Source: Solidesulfovibrio magneticus RS-1 (GTDB taxonomy: Bacteria; Desulfobacterota; Desulfovibrionia; Desulfovibrionales; Desulfovibrionaceae). Taken from it: 64,000 bases of DNA. A model generated the notes under the pieces. It saw only the letters and a program-made list of their open reading frames with translations. It was not told the DNA's origin and did not search any database. The translations under genes were made by a program, and so were the position numbers. Positions 18,256 to 24,878 of this stretch are shown here, in pieces; the first letter of the stretch is position 1; each line of letters begins with the position of its first letter. Location: NCBI RefSeq assembly GCF_000010665.1, contig NC_012796.1, positions 4,798,001 through 4,862,000 on the forward strand. The letters run 5' to 3'.

Positions 18256-18326
18256 GGGTGCTGGAATTTTCGGGTTGCCGTCCGGGCGGCTTCCGCCTGG
18301 ACGGCAACCCGAAAATTCCAGCACCC
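18256..18326. repeat. Long perfect hairpin 3 (28-bp stem plus inner stem)
   Basis: Bases 18256-18283 (starting GGGTGCTGGAATTTTCGG) are perfectly complementary to 18299-18326. The stem then continues with a G-T pair and five more pairs around a CTT loop. It begins 10 bases after hairpin 2. Confidence 0.95.
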
Positions 18327-18389
18327 TTCTTCTCTCGGGCCTGCCGCCCGCCGACCAAGCCCCCAACCGACCGACCGCCCCCCAATCCA

Positions 18390-18426
18390 GGGGTCCGGGG
18401 GGCTGAGCCCCCCGGCCGCCGGAGGC
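18390..18426. repeat. GC-rich intergenic palindrome, family B (short form, reversed)
   Basis: This is the reverse complement of the element at 15369: GGGGTCC, then GGGGGGCTGAGCCCCCC, then GGCCGCCGGAGGC. It lies just downstream of the stop codon of the acylase-like gene. Confidence 0.8.
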
Positions 18427-18464
18427 ATCTTCCCCTCATTCCAAACTCTTACCAAACATCACCC

Positions 18465-19589
18465 CTACAGCCCCGGCTTGGCGGCGCTGGTGGCGTCGAC
18501 GTAGGTCGGCGGCCCGCTGATGGCGATGGAGGTCGGCTTGCCGGCGGCGGCGGCCAGGGCGGCTTTGAGATCAACGTAGCGCCAGTTCTTGTCGGCGTAA
18601 GTTTGCCAGTAGTAGCGGCCCCGGGCGGCGTCGGCCACGGCGGTCCATTCGGTGACGTCGTAGATGGGCTTGCCGTCTTCGATGCCGCGCACCGCGCCCT
18701 TGGGGATGTCCACGTTGCCGATGATGGTCATGGCCAGGGACACGGCGGCTTCGGCGTTGGGGGCGGGCAGGGCCGACTGGGTGAGCGCGGTCATGCGCAC
18801 GAAGCGGCTGGGCGGGGTGAAGTCGCCGGGCAGGCCGAGCATGCCTGAACCTTGGCCGGTCTGGCGCACCACGTAGCCCTTGAGGTCCAGCGCCGGCACG
18901 TTGGTGGCCGAAAGATTGACGGTGTTGCTCAGGTACGTGAGCATCCAGTCGAAATCCGGGGAGTTGGTGAGCACGCTGAGGGGATTGTCGTGGATGCGCA
19001 GTTCGCCGCCCACGTATTCGACGACGGCGGACGCGCCGGAGGCGTCGTGGATGGTGTAATGCAGCGGCAGATCGCCGATGGGCACGCCGTCGAGGCTGGT
19101 CGGTCCTTGGCAGACGCGGATCTTGGCGATTTCGCGTTTGGCTTCGGCCACGGTGGCGCATTGGGAGAGCAGCCAGTCGCCGACCTGGAACTGGGCGATG
19201 GTGCTGCCGGCCTTGCCCGAGGCATAGGGCTGGTAGCCGGCGTAGCCCGGGAAGAGCAGCATGCCGACCATGAGGCCTTTTTCGTTGATGCCGTCGCACA
19301 CGATGTTGGAGCTAAAGGCGTTCATGCCGGCGAAACCGTATTTGGCGCGAAAGCGCAGCCCTTTGGCCGCGCCATCCGGGGTCAGTCCGACAAAGGGCGA
19401 GCCGGCGGGGAAGATAGCGACCTTGGAGGCGAGGTCTTGGCCGTATTCCATGGTGCGGGCGTAGACGACGGAGCCGTCGGCGGCCTTGAGGCGGAAGCTG
19501 GTGCAGGCGTCGGCCTGGGGCGCGGAGGCGAAAATGGTCAGGGACAGGGCGAGGCCGGCGAGACGGGCGAGACGCGCAAATCGCGGCAT
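18465..19589 (-). CDS. Secreted linear-amide C-N hydrolase (penicillin V acylase / choloylglycine hydrolase family)
   Basis: A 374-residue precursor with a signal peptide ending ADA28, directly followed by C29 in ACTSFRL. In this Ntn-hydrolase family the freed N-terminal cysteine is the nucleophile. Other family features are ARTMEYG after it, CDGINEKGL and a late FVRM segment. Known members hydrolyse penicillin V, bile-salt conjugates or N-acyl homoserine lactones. Substrate cannot be chosen here, but a periplasmic or secreted site is clear. The start at 19589 has AAGGAA upstream. A clear promoter was not identified in the 210 bp to the divergent lipoprotein gene. Confidence 0.88.
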   Translation of the reverse strand: MPRFARLARLAGLALSLTIFASAPQADACTSFRLKAADGSVVYARTMEYGQDLASKVAIFPAGSPFVGLTPDGAAKGLRFRAKYGFAGMNAFSSNIVCDGINEKGLMVGMLLFPGYAGYQPYASGKAGSTIAQFQVGDWLLSQCATVAEAKREIAKIRVCQGPTSLDGVPIGDLPLHYTIHDASGASAVVEYVGGELRIHDNPLSVLTNSPDFDWMLTYLSNTVNLSATNVPALDLKGYVVRQTGQGSGMLGLPGDFTPPSRFVRMTALTQSALPAPNAEAAVSLAMTIIGNVDIPKGAVRGIEDGKPIYDVTEWTAVADAARGRYYWQTYADKNWRYVDLKAALAAAAGKPTSIAISGPPTYVDATSAAKPGL

Positions 19590-19799
19590 GGCGGGATTCC
19601 TTTGCCCGGGGGGCGGTGACGGGTTGAAGGCTGACGCATCCAGAGGAATAAGGAGGCTCATCTTGCTTATAACCTTTGTTAGAAGGTTTGGTCCAGCGCC
19701 GTTAAAGGTAAGGGAGCGCCCCCTCTCCATTGACCCCGCCCCCCCGGGAACGCTAAGGCTTTCCCATCCGACGCCCACACGGCCCCAAGGAGGCCCCCC

Positions 19800-20039
19800 A
19801 TGTTTCGCCGATTCGCCCTTGCCGCCGCCCTGGCCCTGGCCGCCACAGCCCTGGGCTGCGGTTCCATCGTGCCCCACGCCGACAATGTGCCCCAGGAGGC
19901 CGTGGACCGGGACTATTCCGAGTGTGAAAACAGAGCCTACGTCTCCACCGCCTTCGTCAAGGCCGGCGACGACGCCGAAACCAAACAGCAGGCCATCATC
20001 GACGAATGCATGAAGGAAAAGGGGTACACCGCCAAATGA
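19800..20039 (+). CDS. Small lipoprotein of unknown function
   Basis: A 79-residue precursor with AAGGAGG before the ATG and a lipoprotein signal ending ALGC (lipidated C20). The mature part is short, has two further cysteines (SECENRAY and DECMKEKGYTAK) that may form a disulfide, and is acidic. The C-terminal CMKEKGY pattern is common in small envelope lipoproteins. Its stop overlaps the thioesterase start (ATGA), so translation is coupled to that gene. Confidence 0.8.
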   Translation: MFRRFALAAALALAATALGCGSIVPHADNVPQEAVDRDYSECENRAYVSTAFVKAGDDAETKQQAIIDECMKEKGYTAK

Positions 20040-20566
20040 GCGCGCCTGAAAAACGTTCCCTGGACCCCAAGCCCGTCTCGGCCAGCCATGTGGTCATGCC
20101 CCAGCGGATGCTCCCTTCCGACGCCAACCCGGCCGGCAACGTCCACGGAGGCGTCATCCTCAAATACATCGACACCGCCGGCGGCATCTGCGCCATACGC
20201 CACGCCCGCTCGGCCGTGGTCACCGCCTCCATCGACCGCATGGATTTCCTCAAGCCCGCCTACATCGGCGAGGTCGTCACCTTCATGGCCAGCGTCAACC
20301 TCGTGGGCGCGACCTCCATGGAAGTGGGCGTGCGGGTGGAGTGTGAAAACCCCATCACCGGCGAAACCCGCCATGCCGGCTCGGCCTACCTGACCTATGT
20401 GGCGCTGGACGCCGAACGCCGTCCCCAGGCCGTGCCGCCACTTATTCTCGAATCCGACGCCGACCGCCGCCGCAACCGCGAAGCCGCCGCCCGCCGCGAG
20501 GCCAGGCTTCAGGAGCGCCGCCGGGAACGCGATTCCCAACTGCAACACCAGTCCGAAAATTCCTAA
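20036..20566 (+). CDS. Hotdog-fold acyl-CoA thioesterase (YciA/BACH-like)
   Basis: A 176-residue protein with the acyl-CoA thioesterase signature: SHVVMPQRMLPSDANPAGNVHGG, with the D/N and GG positions near residues 28-37. It continues with the hotdog strands IDRMDFLKPAYIGEVV and the late strand AYLTYVALDAE. The last 35 residues are an Arg/Glu-rich helix (RRRNREAAARREARLQERR), a charged tail beyond the usual domain. It hydrolyses acyl-CoA to free acid and CoA; chain-length preference is not predictable. The ATG at 20036 overlaps the lipoprotein stop. Confidence 0.87.
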   Translation: MSAPEKRSLDPKPVSASHVVMPQRMLPSDANPAGNVHGGVILKYIDTAGGICAIRHARSAVVTASIDRMDFLKPAYIGEVVTFMASVNLVGATSMEVGVRVECENPITGETRHAGSAYLTYVALDAERRPQAVPPLILESDADRRRNREAAARREARLQERRRERDSQLQHQSENS

Positions 20567-20579
20567 GCGAGGTGCCCGC

Positions 20580-20879
20580 GTGGCCGAGACCATCGACGAC
20601 TTGACCGTCAACTACGAAGAAGACGGCGTTATGCTCACCAAGGAGCTGGACAAGGTGATCCTGACCCGGGGGGCCTGGACCACCATCATTTTCCGCTTCG
20701 TCCAGTGGGACCCCAAGAAAGACGCCTACAGCCCCGACCGCTACGCCATCCGCCGCTACAAGAAATCCGGCGACACCTACCGCGTGCAGTCCAAGTTCGC
20801 CATCTCCAGCCGCGATCAGGCCACCAAGATCGTGCAGGCGCTCAATAAATGGATCGAAGCTCCGGAGGGCGAAGCGTGA
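20580..20879 (+). CDS. Conserved-looking small protein of unknown function
   Basis: A 99-residue protein read from GTG 20580, eight bases after CGAGG. It is beta-rich at first (TVNYEEDGVMLTKELDKVIL, GAWTTIIFRFVQWD), then has a Tyr/Arg/Lys-rich strand pair (YAIRRYKKSGDTYRV) and a final helix (DQATKIVQALNKWIE). No cysteines, signal or membrane segment. Its stop overlaps the start of the ubiquitin-like gene (GTGA at 20876-20879), so the two are translationally coupled. I do not recognise a family. Confidence 0.75.
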   Translation: MAETIDDLTVNYEEDGVMLTKELDKVILTRGAWTTIIFRFVQWDPKKDAYSPDRYAIRRYKKSGDTYRVQSKFAISSRDQATKIVQALNKWIEAPEGEA

Positions 20880-21106
20880 GCGACACCGTCACCGTCCGCG
20901 CCTTGGCGACGTTGGCCCCCTATGCCCCTCCCGGCGGCGTGGCCTCCATCGGCCCCGGCGAAACCGTGGGCGAACTGGCCGATCGGCTCGGCATCGAACC
21001 CGAGGCCCTGGGGTCGGTGCTGGTCAACGAGGCCCCGGCCGGACTCGACACCGTGCTGGCTCCGGGCAGCGTCGTGTCCTTTGTGCCGCCCATCACCGGC
21101 GGCTGA
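20876..21106 (+). CDS. ThiS/MoaD-type ubiquitin-like sulfur carrier
   Basis: A 76-residue protein starting at GTG 20876 behind GGAGG. It has the beta-grasp pattern of ThiS/MoaD proteins: VRALATLAPYAPPGG at the start, a GETVGELADRLGI helix, VLVNEAPAG, then VVSFVPPITGG at the end. The C-terminal Gly-Gly is the point where an E1-like enzyme adenylates the carrier so that it can receive sulfur as thiocarboxylate. An E1-like gene follows 151 bp downstream. Confidence 0.85.
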   Translation: MSDTVTVRALATLAPYAPPGGVASIGPGETVGELADRLGIEPEALGSVLVNEAPAGLDTVLAPGSVVSFVPPITGG

Positions 21107-21257
21107 TTCGCACCCCTTGGCGTCGCGGCAACGCCGCGCCGGGGATGACGCCATTTTGCGCTTGTGAAGTTTGGCAGGGGGGCCGCGACAACGCCCGGCT
21201 CCCCTGAGCATCCCCGGGCCGGTTCGTTCGCAGCCGGCCCGCCCGCCGGAGATCGCC

Positions 21258-22148
21258 ATGGCTCACCACACGCCGCCTCTTCCCGCTGCCGCAGCTCCCG
21301 CCGGCCCGGCCCTGGCCGCCGCCCTGGAGGCCGCCGCACGGGACGGAACCTATCCCGACGGCCGGCCCGGCCGTTTCCTCGACGTCCCGGCCGTGGCCGA
21401 ACTGGCCGCGCGCTTCGCCCTGGCTCCCAGGCTGGTGGAGATCGCCGCCCTGGAGGCCGGCTTGACCCCCCTGCGCTACGCCCGCAACCTCCATGCTTTT
21501 TCCCTGGCCGAACAGGCCCGGCTGCTGGCGTCCAAGGCCGCCCTGGTGGGTCTGGGAGGACTTGGCGGCGGCATCGTGGAAAATCTCGTGCGGGCCGGCG
21601 TGGGCATTATCGAAGCGGCCGACGGCGACGTATTCGAGGAAAGCAACCTCAATCGCCAGCTGCTCTCGCGCCTGGACGCCGTGGGCCGGCCCAAGGCGAC
21701 GCTCGCCGCCGAGCGGGCGGCGGCGGTCAATGCCTCGGTGGAATTTCGCGCCCGGGCCGCCTTTCTGGACCGGGCCGGCATGGACGCGCTGCTTGACGGC
21801 GCGGCGGTGGGCGTGGACGCCCTGGGGGGCCTGAGGGACCGGCCGGCCCTGACCGCCGCCGCCGCCGCGCGCGGCATCCCGCTGGTGACCGCCGCCGTTG
21901 CCGGCTACACCGTGCTGGTGGCCACGGTGCTGCCCGGCGGGCCGTCGCCGGCCGACCTGTTCGGCGGCGGCGGCTCGGGCACGGCGGCCGAGGACGTGCT
22001 GGGCTGTCCGTCGCCGGCGGTCATGGCCGCGGCCGCCCTGCAATCGGCCGAGGTTGTGCGGCTGCTGGCCGGCCGGCCCGGGGCGCTGTGCGGCAAGGTG
22101 CTCATCGCCGATCTCGAGACCATGCGCTTCGACACCGTCTCCTTGTGA
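21258..22148 (+). CDS. ThiF/MoeB/HesA-family E1-like adenylyltransferase
   Basis: A 296-residue protein. After a 90-residue helical N-terminal extension comes the Rossmann nucleotide site VGLGGLGGG (about residue 97), then ADGDVFEESNLNRQLL with the conserved acidic and N-R-Q residues that bind ATP. Only two cysteines are present in the last 80 residues (GCPSP and LCGK), so the paired CxxC zinc knuckle of classical ThiF/MoeB is absent. It should adenylate the C-terminal glycine of the adjacent ThiS/MoaD-like protein. Which cofactor it serves (thiamine, molybdopterin/tungstopterin, other) is not shown by context. Confidence 0.87.
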   Translation: MAHHTPPLPAAAAPAGPALAAALEAAARDGTYPDGRPGRFLDVPAVAELAARFALAPRLVEIAALEAGLTPLRYARNLHAFSLAEQARLLASKAALVGLGGLGGGIVENLVRAGVGIIEAADGDVFEESNLNRQLLSRLDAVGRPKATLAAERAAAVNASVEFRARAAFLDRAGMDALLDGAAVGVDALGGLRDRPALTAAAAARGIPLVTAAVAGYTVLVATVLPGGPSPADLFGGGGSGTAAEDVLGCPSPAVMAAAALQSAEVVRLLAGRPGALCGKVLIADLETMRFDTVSL

Positions 22149-22223
22149 CGCCCGGATGACAGACGGCGCGGCCCGCGCTATGCTGTCCTCATCCGATCCC
22201 GTGCCCGCGCCCAAGGAAGCGAC

Positions 22224-23507
22224 ATGACCCTCAAAGCCGACTGCTGCCCCATTGCCACGCCGCTTCTGCTGACGGCTAGCGACCCCCGCGAACATCTGCT
22301 CAACATCATCGGCTCGGCCCCGGAAGCCGTGCGCCGGGCCGTGTGCGATCTGCTGTTGTCCCTCAAGACGTCTCTGGATGTGCTGCCGCTCACACCGCAG
22401 CTCGACGACCCGGACCGGCCCGTGACGGACTGGGAATCGCTGCTGGGCGTGCTGACCGCCATCCGCCTGGAGCTCGACCGGCTCAAAGTCACCAAGATCG
22501 AGGGCCTGCGCAAGGCCAACCCCGGTCTGGTCCAGCTGGAGCACCGCTTCGGCCTGGCCAAGAAGGCTCATGAAAAAGCCAAGCTCATGCTGGAAATTTT
22601 CTACGAGCTCATTAACGCCGGCCAGGACTTCCAGACCGCCGATGAAATCCTGGAGCAAAGCGCCGAGGTGCTGCTCAAGGAACTCAAGGCCGACCTCTAC
22701 GTCTGCCGTCTGCGCGACGAGTCCGGCCACTGGGTCAACATCGCGGCCAACACCCACACCGGCCGGGCCACGCCCATCTTCGTCAAATTCATGGAAGAGG
22801 CCCTGCCCCACCATCCGGTCATGCGCTCGGTGGCCAATCCGCGGATGCTTTTCGTGCGCTCCAACAACCTGCTTGGCCCGGAACGCGGCGGCGAGTCCAT
22901 CGACTGCGTGCCCTATCTCGAAGGCTACCGCTGCCGGCTGTCGTTTTTCCTGCGCGGCCCGGACGACAAGGCCTTTGGCCTGATCATGCTCTATTCCAAG
23001 AAGGCCAACTATTTCGACCGCTACGAGACCGATTTTCTGGCCGACTGCGCCCGCATCGTGTCGCTGACCGTGGGCCGCCAACTGGAAGTGGGCCGCGACG
23101 CCCTGGCCAAAGCGGCCGGCGGCATGGCCCACGTGGGCAACAACGTGCTGGCCATCATGAAAAACGGGGCAGAGCTGATCCTGGAAGATTATGAGGATTT
23201 TCTCGACCACGAAGACGAGATCGGCACGGCGCTCATCAACGAGGCCATGCAGCTCATCCCCGGCCCCTGGCCCAAGCTGGCCCCGGCCGCCATGCGCCAC
23301 CTCATCGGACTGACCATCGAGCGCATGGAAGTCGAAAAAAAGATGCAGTACGTGAATTTGATCGTGGAGAACGTCAACCGCCTCAAGGGGGCCATCGCCA
23401 ACCTGCTCAAGGCCGTGGAAAACCCCATCCTCATGCCCTACATCGGCGGCGAGGAAGTGCTCGACCTCGAACCCGAGGACCATCCGGACTACGACCAGAC
23501 GTCCTAG
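22224..23507 (+). CDS. GAF-domain protein with HisKA-like helices but no kinase domain
   Basis: A 427-residue soluble protein started behind AAGGAAG. Residues about 80-125 are a coiled coil. A GAF domain spans about 125-290 (FYELINAGQDFQTADEILEQ, DLYVCRLRDESG, FGLIMLYSKKANYF). A helical hairpin with AKAAGGMAHVGNNVLAI follows, resembling the histidine box of a sensor kinase DHp domain, and the gene ends after further helices. No N, G1 or G2 ATP-binding boxes exist. It may be a pseudokinase-like dimeric sensor or a phosphotransfer scaffold; the ligand is unknown. It is convergent with the FapA-like gene, 9 bp apart. Confidence 0.75.
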   Translation: MTLKADCCPIATPLLLTASDPREHLLNIIGSAPEAVRRAVCDLLLSLKTSLDVLPLTPQLDDPDRPVTDWESLLGVLTAIRLELDRLKVTKIEGLRKANPGLVQLEHRFGLAKKAHEKAKLMLEIFYELINAGQDFQTADEILEQSAEVLLKELKADLYVCRLRDESGHWVNIAANTHTGRATPIFVKFMEEALPHHPVMRSVANPRMLFVRSNNLLGPERGGESIDCVPYLEGYRCRLSFFLRGPDDKAFGLIMLYSKKANYFDRYETDFLADCARIVSLTVGRQLEVGRDALAKAAGGMAHVGNNVLAIMKNGAELILEDYEDFLDHEDEIGTALINEAMQLIPGPWPKLAPAAMRHLIGLTIERMEVEKKMQYVNLIVENVNRLKGAIANLLKAVENPILMPYIGGEEVLDLEPEDHPDYDQTS

Positions 23508-23516
23508 GGGCGCGCA

Positions 23517-24629
23517 CTATTTGCGCAGCGCCGGATGCTCCACCACGATTTCGCCGTCCTGGTAGCGGACCACGGCGTCGCGGGTGTCCTCGGGGATGAC
23601 GGAATGGGCCTCGCCGATGGAGATTTCCACATTGGCCCCGATGCGGCCCGGCACGATGACCCGGCAACTGGAAAAACGCCGAGTGGCCGCCGGACTCTCC
23701 CACAAGCGCTTGAGCTGGCGGCGGAAGGCCTCGACGCGCTGCTCGCCCTGGGCCAGCAACGCGCTGCATTCCTTGGCGGCTTCCCCGCCGCGCCCGATAT
23801 CCACCCGGCAGGCCTCGACGTCGAGCAGGGCCTGGCGCAGCCCGGCCTTGATGTGCTGGTCCTTGTGGATGCGCTCGGGGTCGTAGCCGAGCAGGATGCG
23901 CGTCTGGCTCTGGCCGCCGCCGCCGAGCTGCTCGCCCACGTAGACCGCCTCGCCGCAGTAGGCTTCGCCTCCGGCCAGCCGGCCCTTGACCGCCAGCTTC
24001 TCCCCGGCGAAAAGCCGGCAATGCATGGCCGAACCGTCGATGAGGATGTTCTGGGCGGCGTGGAGCACGGCGTTTTCGCAAAATCTGGCCCGCAGACTGC
24101 GCCCGGCCCGCAGGGTGGCCTTGCCGCCGCCCTGGATGCCGCCGTTGCAGGTGACGTTGCCCATGGCCCGAACCCGGGCGGCCAGCACCAGCCCGGTCAC
24201 CGTGACGTGGCGGCCCATAACCGTGAATCCGGACCGGACGTCGCCGCCGATGATGACGTCGCCCAGGGCCACGATGTTGCCGGTGTGGAAATCGATGTCG
24301 CGGCCGATGGCCAGGGTCTCGCGCACGGTGATGCGGCCGTCGATGCGGGCCACGTGGCCGTTGACGGCGGCCAGCAGCCGCAGCGGGTTGTCCGGATCGA
24401 CCTTGCAGCCCTCGCCGTGGGGAAAGGCGGTGTTTTCCGAGACGATGGCCTCGTCCGGCGCGTTCTCGCCCGGAGCCAGGGGCGTCCATTCGGCCAGGAG
24501 CTGGCCGGCGGCGACGTTTTGCACGTAGCCCAGGTCGAACTGGTCCACGCTGCCGTCTTCCCGGTTCTTCGGGCGCAGCCGGCGCTGTTCGAAGTCCGGG
24601 TCGAAATGGTGCGTCAGCACATACCGCAT
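23517..24629 (-). CDS. FapA/DUF342-family protein
   Basis: A 370-residue protein. A short N-terminal region is followed by a long run of glycine-rich beta turns (VRETLAIGRDIDFHTGN, ALGDVIIGGDVRSGF, VMGRHVTVTG, MGNVTCNGGIQGGG, IDGSAMHC), the right-handed beta-helix of the FapA/DUF342 family. A charged coiled coil (about 270-320) and a short C-terminal strand region close it. Such proteins may shape polymers or act in surface and signalling roles; function is poorly known. The start at 24629 lacks a strong Shine-Dalgarno, and an upstream in-frame ATG at 24704 is an alternative. Confidence 0.78.
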   Translation of the reverse strand: MRYVLTHHFDPDFEQRRLRPKNREDGSVDQFDLGYVQNVAAGQLLAEWTPLAPGENAPDEAIVSENTAFPHGEGCKVDPDNPLRLLAAVNGHVARIDGRITVRETLAIGRDIDFHTGNIVALGDVIIGGDVRSGFTVMGRHVTVTGLVLAARVRAMGNVTCNGGIQGGGKATLRAGRSLRARFCENAVLHAAQNILIDGSAMHCRLFAGEKLAVKGRLAGGEAYCGEAVYVGEQLGGGGQSQTRILLGYDPERIHKDQHIKAGLRQALLDVEACRVDIGRGGEAAKECSALLAQGEQRVEAFRRQLKRLWESPAATRRFSSCRVIVPGRIGANVEISIGEAHSVIPEDTRDAVVRYQDGEIVVEHPALRK

Positions 24630-24878
24630 GGCCGCCCGTCGGAGTCGGAGGTTGCGGGGACACGCCCCCTGCCTGGATTCGTACCGGACCGCGACCATTT
24701 GCACAAGTCCGGCCGGACAGGAATCCGCCGCGATGCCGGCCTGTTCGACGCCCCAGGGCAGCCGCCCTCGCGCCGTACCCCGGATTGACGCGTGGAGCCG
24801 AATATTTTAGCTTCCCCTACTTTATAATCAGCGCACACCTGCGCTCCCGCGCCAGCAACCACGAACCAGGCGAGACCT

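Larger units (their letters stand above)
17926..18464. other. Gene-free region of palindromes downstream of the IS
   Basis: About 540 bp with no convincing gene. It holds a degenerate family-B-like repeat (CCGGCGGCC, then GGGGCTGAGCCCC) near 17938-17961, three long perfect hairpins (18056-18326) and a reversed family-B repeat (18390-18426). Short open frames across it are simply GC-rich and mirror each other on both strands. Confidence 0.7.

Noticed and set aside
18056-18326. Integron attC array or CRISPR array
   Set aside because: The hairpins are perfectly symmetric, lack attC core sites and cassette genes, and are not direct repeats with spacers; no integrase or cas gene is near.
17916-18504. 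Small genes between the IS110 element and the acylase-like gene
   Set aside because: All candidate frames consist of translated palindromes, mirror each other on both strands and lack ribosome sites.
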